A stretch of DNA of 64,000 nucleotides from Brevibacterium sp. CCUG 69071 (lineage in GTDB: Bacteria > Actinomycetota > Actinomycetes > Actinomycetales > Brevibacteriaceae), in the NCBI RefSeq assembly GCF_021023135.1, contig NZ_PGFV01000006.1, positions 62,001 to 126,000 of the forward strand, written 5' to 3'. Below, piece by piece: positions 55,503 to 64,000 of the stretch. The notes under the pieces are model-generated. The model saw only the letters and a program-made list of their open reading frames with translations. It did not search any database and was not told the DNA's origin. Each line of letters begins with the position of its first letter. The stretch's first letter is position 1. Both the position numbers and the translations under genes were made by a program.

Positions 55503-56140
55503 CGGTGATGATCGGTCTGCTGGTGGGAGTCTTCGTGGCGGCCGGGGTGCTGCTGTGGTCGGGGTCGACATCCGGCCGGCTGCAGCGACTGCTCGGGGCA
55601 GCGGGGCCTGGCAGGCCAGCGGGCGGATCGGTCGCGTCGGTCGCTGGCGGGACTGCCGACGTCGGCAGGTCCACAGTGTCGGGCGGGGCGGGCGACCTCG
55701 CTCGAACCGAGGGCGCGGTCGCCGATGATCAGCTGGCTTTCGACCTCGATCTCGTGGCGATCTGCCTGACTTCGGGCCTGCCGATCCCGGTGGCGCTGCA
55801 CCTGAGCGCCGAGGCGACCGATGACCGCTCCGGACTGCAGCGGATCGGGCGGGCGATGACGATCGGCGGTCAACGGCTGTCCGCCGACGATCGACTTGCA
55901 CCGGTGCTCGAAGTCTTCGAATTCTCCGAACACACCGGAGTCGGTCCGGCACCGCTGATCGAATCGGTGGCCAAGGAGCTGCGCGACTCCTCCCGCCGGC
56001 GCCGACAGGAGGCGGCCGCTGCCCTGGGAGTCAGACTCGTGGTTCCCTTGGGCGTGTGCATCCTCCCGGCGTTCCTGCTGCTCTCGGTGGTGCCCGTCAT
56101 CATCTCCCTGCTCTCCGACCTCACGACCGTGTTCTTCTGA
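55499..56140 (+). CDS. tadC: TadC-like inner-membrane protein (type II secretion F domain)
   Basis: 213 residues from GTG 55499, overlapping tadB (GTGA); ATG 55508 is an alternative. One N-terminal membrane segment, a Gly/Ser-rich linker, a T2SSF domain (DLVAICLTSGLPIPVALHLSAEA; SVAKELRDSSRRRRQEAAAALGVRLVVPLGVCILPAFLLLSVVPVI) ending in membrane helices. With TadB it makes the membrane base of the pilus machine. Confidence 0.83.
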   Translation: MTVMIGLLVGVFVAAGVLLWSGSTSGRLQRLLGAAGPGRPAGGSVASVAGGTADVGRSTVSGGAGDLARTEGAVADDQLAFDLDLVAICLTSGLPIPVALHLSAEATDDRSGLQRIGRAMTIGGQRLSADDRLAPVLEVFEFSEHTGVGPAPLIESVAKELRDSSRRRRQEAAAALGVRLVVPLGVCILPAFLLLSVVPVIISLLSDLTTVFF

Positions 56141-56276
56141 GTCGGGGTCCCCTCTGTCCGACTGCGCAGCTGAGGCCATCCGACTTCGCACCTGGGGCTG
56201 TGGACGACCGGGCGACGAGAGGCCGGGTCGCTCGAATTTTGAACGGGCGTTCAGGAGGGATTGGTAGGGTCGTTCT

Positions 56277-56879
56277 ATGGCACAGGTAACACCCTTCAAC
56301 CAACTGTCCAACGTCGAACAAGCCGAAGACTACGCCGAGAATCTCTTCACGGGTCGCTCCGTGAGGATGCGTCCGCTGCGCCAGGATGACCTGCCCTACC
56401 TCGAGCAATGGTGGTTCGACCCTTCGATCGTGGTGCTCCAGAATCACACGGTCCTGCCGCGCCCCGAAGGAGGGGTCTCCGAACAGTTCTCGCTGTGGAG
56501 CGCGAACAAGACCAGCGAATCGGTCGGGTTCAGCATCGAACTCATCGAAACCGAGGAGTTCGTCGGCCATGTGACCCTGTTCGAACGCGATCCCATCAAC
56601 CAGTCCGCGACCCTGGCGATCGTCCTCGGACCCGAATTCCATGGCCGCGGCTACGGTTCCGATGCCGTGCGACTGGCGATCAAGTACGGATTCCTCCAGC
56701 TCGGTCTCAATCGCATCGAACTCCAGACCTGGGCCTTCAACACTCGCGGCATCGCCTCCTATACGAAGGCCGGATTCGTCGAGGAAGGCAGGCGTCGTGA
56801 GGCCGTGTTCTTCAACGGACGCCGCCACGACCAGGTGATCATGGCCATCCTCAAGGAAGACTGGGCCGGCCGGAGCTGA
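56277..56879 (+). CDS. RimJ/RimL-type GNAT acetyltransferase inside the Tad locus
   Basis: 200 residues. GNAT motifs include SVRMRPLRQDDLPYLEQWW, IVLGPEFHGRGYGSDAVRLAIKYGF (acetyl-CoA loop) and FNTRGIASYTKAGFVEEGRRRE. The acceptor is unknown. It splits the Tad genes: upstream tadC ends 137 bases before and the pilin starts 222 bases after. It has its own start region and may be unrelated to pili or may modify a component. Confidence 0.88.
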   Translation: MAQVTPFNQLSNVEQAEDYAENLFTGRSVRMRPLRQDDLPYLEQWWFDPSIVVLQNHTVLPRPEGGVSEQFSLWSANKTSESVGFSIELIETEEFVGHVTLFERDPINQSATLAIVLGPEFHGRGYGSDAVRLAIKYGFLQLGLNRIELQTWAFNTRGIASYTKAGFVEEGRRREAVFFNGRRHDQVIMAILKEDWAGRS

Positions 56880-57100
56880 AGCGTCACCGCTGCGCTCTGC
56901 GATCGTCAGAGTCGTGCGCTCTGATCCTCACTGACGTGCTCGAGGCTGTGGACAGGACTCTCACTCGCGTGCCGGCGACCTGTGGACGGTGACCCCGTTT
57001 CCACAGGCTCGTCTCGAGCCCTCGACACCCTCGGTGCCTGCCCTCCAGGCTGAAGGTCCGTTCGCAGATCGCGAGCACGGACTTCCACCAGGAGGAGAAC

Positions 57101-57367
57101 ATGAGCGAGACCACGAGCACACCGCTGCCACCGCCGGAGAACGATGAACTCCCACCCGACTGCGCGGCACCACCCGGCATGGGGTTCGATGACAGAGACG
57201 AGTTCTGGGGCCCGGACGCCGGAGCGACCACGGCCGAATACGCGATCACCACATTGGCGGCCTGCGGATTCGCAGCCCTCCTGGTCGTCATCCTGAAATC
57301 GGGTCCGATCAAGGAACTCGTCACCGGTGTCATCCAGACCGCTCTCGGCCTTGGGGGCGGATCCTGA
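57101..57367 (+). CDS. DUF4244 Flp-type pilin-like protein
   Basis: 88 residues. A Pro-rich acidic leader of about 45 residues precedes DAGATTAEYAITTLAACGFAALLVVILK, the typical prepilin junction: Gly followed by TTAEYA with the conserved Glu and then a hydrophobic stretch. DUF4244 proteins are the likely pilin of actinobacterial Tad loci (Rv3657c-like). AGGAGGAG site precedes ATG. The leader is longer than in most Flp pilins. Confidence 0.82.
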   Translation: MSETTSTPLPPPENDELPPDCAAPPGMGFDDRDEFWGPDAGATTAEYAITTLAACGFAALLVVILKSGPIKELVTGVIQTALGLGGGS

Positions 57368-57368
57368 C

Positions 57369-57755
57369 ATGGACGGTCGGCGCTCTCGCGGGCGGGCCGA
57401 GGCGCGCGATGCGGACGCGGGGACGGCCACAGCGGAATTCGCCGTGGTCATGCCTGCCATCGTGCTCCTCGTCATCATGCTCACGGGAGCCGCCGCCGTC
57501 GGCTTCTCCCAGCTGAGGGCCTTCGACGCCGCTCGTTCGGCCGCCCGTGAGGTCGCGCGCGGAGAACCGCAGGCCGCCGTCGTCGATGAGGCGCAGAAGC
57601 ATGCGGGAGACGCCGCGAAGGTCAGAGTCCGCGCCGACGGCGGGTACTCCACCGTGACGGTGACCATCCGACTGCCCGCCGCGATCATCTTCATCGACAC
57701 GGTCGAAGCGAACGCGACCGCCCGGATGGAAGGACAGCGAGGGGACGGACAATGA
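57369..57755 (+). CDS. TadE-like pseudopilin
   Basis: 128 residues. A basic leader (DGRRSRGRAEARDA) precedes DAGTATAEFAVVMPAIVLLVIMLTGAAA, the TadE prepilin-like junction. The periplasmic part is short. TadE pseudopilins assist pilus assembly. It begins one base after the DUF4244 stop and overlaps the next gene by four bases. Confidence 0.86.
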   Translation: MDGRRSRGRAEARDADAGTATAEFAVVMPAIVLLVIMLTGAAAVGFSQLRAFDAARSAAREVARGEPQAAVVDEAQKHAGDAAKVRVRADGGYSTVTVTIRLPAAIIFIDTVEANATARMEGQRGDGQ

Positions 57756-58069
57756 CGAACATCGTCGTCGGACTCGCTTCGATGGTCCTGGTGCTCGTCA
57801 CCGCCATCGGCAGCCTCGGGCAGGCCTTCGTCGCCCACAGCAGAGCCCAGAGCGCAGCGGATCTGGCGGCACTGGCCGCCGCCGATGCCGTCCGCGGGCT
57901 CGCCGCGGGAGAACCCTGTGACATTGCGAAGGAGGTGGCGAAGAAGAACGGCGGCTCGGTGGTCGACTGTCGGGCCTCGATGAGCGAGCAGAGCGCGTAC
58001 GTCGAGGTCGCCGTCGACATCCCCGGCCCGTTGCCGAAGGTCAAGGAGAAGGCCGTCGCCGGCAAGTGA
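57752..58069 (+). CDS. Rv3654c-like TadE-related small protein (TIGR03816)
   Basis: 105 residues: N-terminal membrane segment (VVGLASMVLVLVTAIGSLGQAFVAH) followed by AQSAADLAALAAADA, the signature of the secretion-neighbourhood TadE-like family that includes Rv3654c. Two Cys in the outside part (EPCDIAKEV, VVDCRAS) may form a disulfide. Last Tad gene here; it converges with the helicase gene. Confidence 0.84.
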   Translation: MTNIVVGLASMVLVLVTAIGSLGQAFVAHSRAQSAADLAALAAADAVRGLAAGEPCDIAKEVAKKNGGSVVDCRASMSEQSAYVEVAVDIPGPLPKVKEKAVAGK

Positions 58070-58146
58070 ACGCTTCAGCCCTGACGCGAGGCTCCTCAGC
58101 CGAGGAATCCTCTCGAGCGAATGCTCCGCTCAAGCGAGGGTCCCGC

Positions 58147-60423
58147 TCAGCCGAGGACTCCGCGTAGCAGTCGCAGGGCGGCGTCCTTCTCCAGGGGCTC
58201 ATTGCCGTTGCCGCACTTCGGCGACTGCACACAGGAGGGGCAGCCGTCGATGCATTCGCAGGCGGCGATCGCATCCCGGGTCGCGGCCAGCCAGTCCTCG
58301 ATGACCGTGCTGCCGCGTTCGGCGAAACCGGCCCCGCCGGCCAGACCGTCGTAGACGAAGACCGTGGCCAGGCCCGTGTCGGCGTGCAGCGCCGTCGACA
58401 CTCCGCCGATGTCCCACCGGTCGCAGCCGGCGAAGAGCGGCAGCAGACCGATCGAGGCATGTTCGGCGGCATGGACGGCACCGGGCAGATCGGCCGCGAC
58501 GATCTCGGCCTCGTCGAGCAGGGTCTGCGGGATCGTCCACCACACGGCCTTCGTCTGCAGGGTCCGCTCCGGCAGGTCGAGTTCGTGCTCGGCGATGATC
58601 GCCCCACCGCGCTTCGCCCGCATCCGGTAGGCGACGACCTGATCCTTGACGTCGACGGTGCCGCTGCACACGCTCACCCCCGACGGCAGGACTCGCTGAG
58701 CGTCGGTGGAGACGATCTCGATCTCCGTGGCCGAGCGCGGCTGCGTCGTGTAATCGACCTCGGAGCGTGCGATCAGAGCGATTCGCTCCTCAAGGTCGAG
58801 GTCGAGGACCGTGAAATCGGTGCCCTGATGGGTATACACCGCACCGGGATGGGCGCCGGTGTGCGCCCCCGATTCGTCGACCGTACCCAGCAGAGTGCCG
58901 GTGCTGGCCTCGACGAGGCGGAACTGACCGCCGCCGCTGCCGCGGATGTCGGAGAGATCCGTGGCGGGTTCGTCCTTGGCCCAGAACCATCCGGTCGGGC
59001 GGGCACGTAACAGCTTGCGCTCGACGAGGTCGGTGATGACCGAGGCGGACTCCGGTGGGAAGTGCACGAGGTCGGCCTCCCGCAACGGCACCTCGGCGGC
59101 GGCAGCGCACAGCTGACCGGAGAGCACATGCGGATTGCCCGGGTGGATGACCCCGGCATCGACCGGAGAATCGAAGATGACCTCGGGATGGTGGACGACA
59201 TAGGTGTCGAGGGGATCGTCACGGGCGATGAACACCGCCATCCAACGCTGCCCGGCCCGACCTGCCCGCCCTGCCTGCTGCCACAGGGAGGCCAGAGTGC
59301 CCGGCCACCCGGAGATGATGACGAGATCGAGCCCGGAGATGTCGATGCCCAGCTCGAGCGCATTCGTCGAGGCCACTGCCAGCAGGCGACCCGAACGCAG
59401 GGCTGTCTCCAACAGGCGGCGCTCCTCGGCGAGGTACCCGCCCCGATAGGCGGCGACCTTGTCGACCAGCGAATCGTCGACCTGTCCGACCTGCTCGCGC
59501 ACGGTCGATGCGAGTGCCTCGGTGCCGCGACGGGAGGCGATGAACGTGATCGAGCGATACCCGGCACACATGGCGTCGGTGATGACATCGGCGGCCTCGA
59601 CCAGGCCGCTGCGCCGATCACCGCCGGGAGAGACCGGCGGTTCCCACAGTGCGAAGCTGCCCGCGGCGCGCGGGGAAGAATCCTCTGCCACGGCGTGGAC
59701 CTCACGGCCGGTGAGTTTGGCGAAGGCCGCGGCGGGTTCGGCCATCGTCGCCGAAGCCCCGATGACCACGGGGTGCGCCCCGTAGTGGGCGGCGATGCGC
59801 AGCAGCCTGCGCAGGATCAGCGCCACGTGCGATCCGAAGACGCCCCGATACCGGTGGGCCTCGTCGATGACGATGTAGCGCAGGGATTTGAACATCCGGG
59901 CGAAGCGCTGATGCTGCGGCAGGATCCCCCGGTGGAGCATGTCCGGGTTGGTGAACACGATGTTCGCATGCCGCCTGGCCCAATCCTTCGACGCCTGCGA
60001 GGTGTCCCCGTCATAGGCGGCCGGGCGGACCCCGCGGACGATGAGCCGCTCGAGCTTGCTCAGCTGATCGGCGGCCAGCGCCTTCGTCGGGGCGATGTAG
60101 ATCGCCGAGGAGGTGCGCAGCTTGTCACGGGTGGCCTGGATCGATTCGAGCACCGGCAGCCAGAACCCCAGGGACTTCCCCGAGGCGGTCGGCGTCGCGA
60201 TGACCACATCGGACCCGTCCCGGGCGGCCTGTGCGGCCTCGAGCTGATGCTCCCACAGCTGATCGACGCCGATCGCATGGCAGGCGTGCTTGAGCTCTTC
60301 GTCGATCCAGTCCGGCCACTCGGCGTCGCGTTCGAATCGCTGCGGAATGTCCCGGACGTGGACGAGCCGCTCATCCCGGACACCGAAACCGGTGACGATG
60401 TCGAGGAGGGCAGAAGAGGTCAT
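58147..60423 (-). CDS. DEAD/DEAH helicase with DUF1998 zinc domain (Rv3649/MrfA-like)
   Basis: 758 residues. Helicase motifs: VIATPTASGKSLGFWLPVLESI (I), YIAPTKALAADQLSKLERL (Ia), VIDEAHRYRGVFG (II, DEAH), ISGWPGTLASLWQQAGRAGRAGQ (VI). The C-terminus has a Cys cluster (CECIDGCPSCVQSPKCGNGNEPL) of the DUF1998/MZB type, which probably holds a metal. In Bacillus MrfA of this family repairs mitomycin C damage. It borders the Tad locus in many actinobacteria. Divergent from the methyltransferase gene. Confidence 0.92.
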   Translation of the reverse strand: MTSSALLDIVTGFGVRDERLVHVRDIPQRFERDAEWPDWIDEELKHACHAIGVDQLWEHQLEAAQAARDGSDVVIATPTASGKSLGFWLPVLESIQATRDKLRTSSAIYIAPTKALAADQLSKLERLIVRGVRPAAYDGDTSQASKDWARRHANIVFTNPDMLHRGILPQHQRFARMFKSLRYIVIDEAHRYRGVFGSHVALILRRLLRIAAHYGAHPVVIGASATMAEPAAAFAKLTGREVHAVAEDSSPRAAGSFALWEPPVSPGGDRRSGLVEAADVITDAMCAGYRSITFIASRRGTEALASTVREQVGQVDDSLVDKVAAYRGGYLAEERRLLETALRSGRLLAVASTNALELGIDISGLDLVIISGWPGTLASLWQQAGRAGRAGQRWMAVFIARDDPLDTYVVHHPEVIFDSPVDAGVIHPGNPHVLSGQLCAAAAEVPLREADLVHFPPESASVITDLVERKLLRARPTGWFWAKDEPATDLSDIRGSGGGQFRLVEASTGTLLGTVDESGAHTGAHPGAVYTHQGTDFTVLDLDLEERIALIARSEVDYTTQPRSATEIEIVSTDAQRVLPSGVSVCSGTVDVKDQVVAYRMRAKRGGAIIAEHELDLPERTLQTKAVWWTIPQTLLDEAEIVAADLPGAVHAAEHASIGLLPLFAGCDRWDIGGVSTALHADTGLATVFVYDGLAGGAGFAERGSTVIEDWLAATRDAIAACECIDGCPSCVQSPKCGNGNEPLEKDAALRLLRGVLG

Positions 60424-60458
60424 GGCCCTAATTATTGCGCAGTCGTTAGGATTCTTCT

Positions 60459-62114
60459 GTGACCGAACACAGTGAGACGATTCCCCGCGAGACGATCCTG
60501 GCCGACACCCTCTACCGGGCCGGCTACACCGAACCCCGGCTCCGACAGTTCTGGGGGTCCGCCGTCTCCGATGCCCTGGTCCGCAACAATGCGGCCCCGG
60601 CCATCCACGTCTGCCTGACCACTCTGGACTCGGAAGCAGCCGCGGAAGCAGCCTCGGAGTTCGACCGCAGGCTCGCCGTCCTCGCCCTCCTCTTCCACTT
60701 CCACCGCGAGGTCGAGGGCAGGCTCATCCGGGATGCCCTCGGTGAGGAGGCCTATGACATTGCCGTCGCGGCGGGGCTCATCGTCGGCCACGGCTGTGAC
60801 GATGACACCACACCGGACAAGGCGCTCGCCCCCTTCGCCCTCGTCCCTTTCGAGCTGCCGGTAGGGGTGCCCCGAGGCTTCCGTCCCGGGGATGCGAACC
60901 TCTATCTCGTCAGCGACCACGGGACGCTCGTCGAGCCCGGCATCCTCGGCGGGGACTTCGTGCTCGGCCTCGGCGGGGCCGGTCGCACCCTGGTGTCCAT
61001 CACCCCGCGCGAACGGGTCGAGCTCGCCGCCGACATCGGCACCGGCTGCGGAATCCAGGCCCTGCTGCTGGCCCGGCATGCGAACAGAGTCATCGCCACC
61101 GACATCTCGCACCGCGCCCTGCACCTGGCCGAACTCTCCGCCCGTCTCAACGGCATTACCACGATCGACTTCCGGCACGGGTCGATGCTCGAACCCCTGG
61201 ATGAGAAGGTCGACCTGCTCGTGTCCAACCCGCCCTTCGTGATCACCCCGCGCACCTCGGAGGTCACCTTCGAATACCGGGACGCAGGCATGAGCGGGGA
61301 CCGCCTCGTCCGCTCCCTGTTCGCCGCGATCCCCGAGGTTCTGGCACCGGGCGGACGCAGCGTCTGCCTCGGCAACTGGGAGACCACCTCGGCGAGCGAT
61401 GAGGGTCCCGAAGCCTGGGTCACGGACCCGGAGACCTCCGTTCTCGTCATCGAACGGGAGACCCTCGACCCGGTCGCCTACGCCGAAACCTGGATCCGCG
61501 ACGGGGGAGTGCCGCGAGCCGGTGAGGACTGGAACCGGGCCACCGCCGCCTGGCTCGACGACTTCGCATCCCGCGACGTCGCCCAGATCGTCTTCGGGTA
61601 CGTGCTCATGTCCCGGGCAGATAACGATGTGCCAACGATTGCCCCTCCCGCCCCGGCAAGCCCCGCCACAGATCGGACCGAGGGGCTGCGCGCCCGGGTG
61701 CGGACCACCTCGGCGGCGGCGAACAATCCCCACGGACTCGGCGAATTCCTCTCCACGGTCTTCGCCCTGCGCAGCTGGCTGGCCACCGCCGAGGCGGGCG
61801 AGATCGCGGACACCGCGTTCACCCGCTCACCGGATCTCGTCGAACACCGCCACCATGTGCCCGGCGAATCCGAACCCACCTCCATCACCCTGGAACAGGG
61901 CATCGGCTTCGGACAGGTCTTCGACCTCGATACGGCGCTGGCCGGGTTCGTCTCGGTCGCCGATGGGAGCCTGACGCTGCGGCAGACCGCCAACGCCTTG
62001 GCGCAGCTGCTCGACGTCGACCCGGTGGCCCTCGAAGACCAGCTGATTGCCCAGGTCAGAGCGCTGGTGGCCGAAGGTGTGCTGCTGCCGGCCACGGAGT
62101 CGCCGGCGCCCTGA
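60459..62114 (+). CDS. PrmC-like SAM-dependent methyltransferase with N-terminal DUF7059
   Basis: 551 residues from GTG 60459. The N-terminal part of about 110 residues (SETIPRETILADTLYRAGYTEPRLRQFWG) is an actinobacterial accessory domain (DUF7059). The middle is a class I methyltransferase with VELAADIGTGCGIQALLLARHANRVIATDIS and DLLVSNPPFVITPRT; NPPF is the PrmC/RlmG/RsmC-type motif for modifying N atoms in glutamine or nucleobases. The C-terminus is unassigned. Substrate unproven. Confidence 0.88.
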   Translation: MTEHSETIPRETILADTLYRAGYTEPRLRQFWGSAVSDALVRNNAAPAIHVCLTTLDSEAAAEAASEFDRRLAVLALLFHFHREVEGRLIRDALGEEAYDIAVAAGLIVGHGCDDDTTPDKALAPFALVPFELPVGVPRGFRPGDANLYLVSDHGTLVEPGILGGDFVLGLGGAGRTLVSITPRERVELAADIGTGCGIQALLLARHANRVIATDISHRALHLAELSARLNGITTIDFRHGSMLEPLDEKVDLLVSNPPFVITPRTSEVTFEYRDAGMSGDRLVRSLFAAIPEVLAPGGRSVCLGNWETTSASDEGPEAWVTDPETSVLVIERETLDPVAYAETWIRDGGVPRAGEDWNRATAAWLDDFASRDVAQIVFGYVLMSRADNDVPTIAPPAPASPATDRTEGLRARVRTTSAAANNPHGLGEFLSTVFALRSWLATAEAGEIADTAFTRSPDLVEHRHHVPGESEPTSITLEQGIGFGQVFDLDTALAGFVSVADGSLTLRQTANALAQLLDVDPVALEDQLIAQVRALVAEGVLLPATESPAP

Positions 62115-62161
62115 TGAGCACGTGTTCCGGGTGCCGGTGACGGGGCCGAAGCGGGGGTCGG

Positions 62162-62201
62162 TCACAAGGACCGTGGGGCAGCGATCACAAGGACCGTGGG
62201 G
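62162..62201. repeat. 17-bp direct repeat upstream of topA
   Basis: TCACAAGGACCGTGGGG occurs at 62162-62178 and again at 62185-62201, 23 bases apart from start to start. It lies 143 bases upstream of the topA GTG. A third copy is not seen. Confidence 0.7.
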
Positions 62202-62343
62202 GAATAGCGATAGGATCGAAAACCGTTGACCCCGAGGTCGGGCCGCTGAAGCCCGATGCACGGCGAGCAAGATCAACAGTGTTACATTGGGCCGGATCGT
62301 CCCTATCATCGATCACCCTGTGCCCCGAGAGGAATGTGAAAGC

Positions 62344-64000
62344 GTGACCACAACCGAGAAGAAGCCCCGTCGTCTCGTCATCGTCGAGTCTCCGACGAAG
62401 GCGCGAACGATCGTGGGATACCTCGGCGACGGTTATGACGTCGAGGCCTCGGTCGGACATATCCGCGACCTCCCGACCCCTTCGGAACTGCCCGCCGATA
62501 TGAAGAAGGGGCCCTACGGCAAGTTCGCCGTCGATGTCGACAACGGCTTCGACCCCTACTATCGGGTCGACCCGGGCAAGAAGAAGAAGGTCACCGAACT
62601 CAAGCGACTCCTCAAGGACGCCGACGAGCTCTATCTCGCAACGGATGAGGACCGCGAGGGAGAGGCCATCGCCTGGCACCTGCTCGAGGTGCTCAAGCCG
62701 AAGATCCCCGTCAAGCGCATGGTCTTCCACGAGATCACCCCCGAGGCGATCGAACGCGCATTGGAGAACACCCGTGACATCGACGAGGCTCTCGTCGATG
62801 CACAGGAGACCCGACGCATCCTCGACCGCCTCTACGGCTACGAGATCTCACCGGTGCTGTGGCGCAAGATCCGGGCCGGGCTCTCGGCCGGTCGTGTGCA
62901 GTCGGTGGCGACTCGACTCGTCGTCGAACGCGAGCGGGAACGCATGGCCTTCGTCCCCGCCGACTACTGGGACCTCGATATCGATCTGGGTCTGCCCGAC
63001 GGCACGAATCCCTTCGCTGCGAATCTCTCCACCCTCGACGGGGCTCGCGTGGCCACCGGACGGGACTTCAACGACAAGGGCCAGCTGAAGAACGCCTCGG
63101 CGACGGTCGTCGATCAGGCCCGGGCCGAAGCACTGGCCACGGAGCTCAACGGGTCGGCGAAGGATTCGCTGAGCGTCACCTCGGTCGAGTCGAAGCCCTA
63201 CTCCCGCCGACCAGCGGCCCCGTTCACCACCTCGACCCTGCAGCAGGAGGCCGGCCGCAAGCTGCGCATGAGCGCACGCCAGGCCATGCGCACGGCGCAG
63301 TCGCTCTACGAACACGGCTACATCACCTATATGCGTACCGACTCCTCGGCGCTGTCCGGGCAGGCGATCGCTGCCGCCCGCAAACAGGTGACCGAACTCT
63401 ACGGTCCCGAATTCGTGCCGCAGTCGCCGCGTCAGTACTCGAGCAAGCAGAAGTCCGCGCAGGAGGCCCACGAGGCGATCCGTCCCGCCGGTGACTCCTT
63501 CCGCACTCCGGCGCAAGTGTCCAAGCAGCTCGGCGGTGAGGAGTTCCGCCTCTACGACTTGATCTGGAAGCGCACCGTGGCCAGCCAGATGGCCGACGCC
63601 AAGGGAAAGACCGCGACGATCAAGGTCCGCGCCGAACTCGACGGCGGACACGACGCCGGCTTCAGCGCCAGCGGCACCGTCATCACCTTCCGCGGATTCC
63701 TCGCCGCCTACGAAGAGGGCACCGACGCCTCCCGCTACGACACGAAGTCCGGGGAGTCGCGGCTGCCGCAGGTCGAAGAGGGACAGGCTCTGTCCGTGGT
63801 CAAGGCGGAAGCCGACGGCCACACCACCGCACCGCCGCCGCGCTTCACAGAGGCCAGCCTGGTCAAGCAGCTCGAGGAGCTCGGCATCGGCCGTCCCTCG
63901 ACGTATGCGGCCACGATCTCGGTCATCCAGGATCGCGGCTACGTGACCACCCGCGGCAACGCTCTGGTTCCGAGCTGGTTGGCGTTCTCCGTGGTCAGAC
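62344..64000 (+). CDS. topA: Type IA DNA topoisomerase I, 5' part (runs off the window)
   Basis: 552 codons are visible from GTG 62344 and the frame is still open at 64000. The Toprim domain has LVIVESPTKARTI with catalytic Glu and ATDEDREGEAIAWHLLEVL; the CAP-like domain has the active-site Tyr in YITYMRTDSSALSG; QEAHEAIRPAG and GIGRPSTYAATISVIQDRGYV are conserved. It relaxes negative supercoils. The C-terminal DNA-binding repeats typical of actinobacterial TopA are beyond the window. Confidence 0.96.
   Translation, partial: MTTTEKKPRRLVIVESPTKARTIVGYLGDGYDVEASVGHIRDLPTPSELPADMKKGPYGKFAVDVDNGFDPYYRVDPGKKKKVTELKRLLKDADELYLATDEDREGEAIAWHLLEVLKPKIPVKRMVFHEITPEAIERALENTRDIDEALVDAQETRRILDRLYGYEISPVLWRKIRAGLSAGRVQSVATRLVVERERERMAFVPADYWDLDIDLGLPDGTNPFAANLSTLDGARVATGRDFNDKGQLKNASATVVDQARAEALATELNGSAKDSLSVTSVESKPYSRRPAAPFTTSTLQQEAGRKLRMSARQAMRTAQSLYEHGYITYMRTDSSALSGQAIAAARKQVTELYGPEFVPQSPRQYSSKQKSAQEAHEAIRPAGDSFRTPAQVSKQLGGEEFRLYDLIWKRTVASQMADAKGKTATIKVRAELDGGHDAGFSASGTVITFRGFLAAYEEGTDASRYDTKSGESRLPQVEEGQALSVVKAEADGHTTAPPPRFTEASLVKQLEELGIGRPSTYAATISVIQDRGYVTTRGNALVPSWLAFSVVR

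Overview
This is a chromosomal window from a high-GC actinobacterium. Gene content and order (dnaX-recR, lysC-asd, ponA, DUF4177-RidA-Nudix-MBL, crp/nth, acs, a Tad pilus locus, a DUF1998 helicase, topA) follow the block that Mycobacterium tuberculosis carries roughly from Rv3643 to Rv3721, in rearranged form. Codon usage, the many GTG starts and the gene families suggest Brevibacterium or a close relative. That genus assignment is inference. I see no phage, plasmid, transposase or CRISPR array.

Layout. 1-2.7 kb: a decayed stretch with an MmyB-type regulator broken by one stop codon, a tRNA-Ser(GGA), long palindromic repeats and a multiply damaged sfnG. 2.7-11.4 kb: accessory genes (SpoIID/LGFP protein, Nei-type glycosylase, DJ-1/PfpI protein, NADPH:quinone-type oxidoreductase, DUF4333 lipoprotein, a YCII/ECF42 sigma pair, FUSC exporter, HEAT-repeat AlkD-like protein). 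11.4-16.4 kb: a siderophore ABC importer operon behind an IdeR-like box, with an AraC regulator upstream. 16.5-21.5 kb: amidase, a small HTH/membrane-protein operon with a clear operator, flavodoxin-like protein, sirtuin, TIGR03085 protein and DUF4190 protein.

21.5-27.1 kb: a tightly overlapping minus-strand cluster (LiaF-like DUF1707 protein, 64-aa membrane protein, double GNAT, DUF4178, DUF2617, Gly-rich membrane protein, DUF350, membrane-fused polyamine aminopropyltransferase). It looks like an uncharacterised envelope or polyamine module. 27.2-35.2 kb: dnaX, recR, a DUF2975/XRE pair with a repeat-rich promoter, and the lysC-asd operon. 35.3-38.4 kb: a znuACB zinc importer.

38.4-49.5 kb: metallophosphoesterase, class A PBP, DUF4177, RidA, a Nudix-like protein that has lost its catalytic residues, MBL hydrolase, crp facing nth, CoA pyrophosphatase, holin-X-like protein and acs. 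49.8-58.1 kb: a large disordered membrane protein, then the ssd-tadA-tadB-tadC-(GNAT)-pilin-tadE Tad locus. 58.1-64 kb: DUF1998 helicase, PrmC-like methyltransferase and the 5' part of topA, which runs off the window.

Most genes form short operons with 1- or 4-base stop/start overlaps. Convergent gene pairs are usually separated by strong hairpins.
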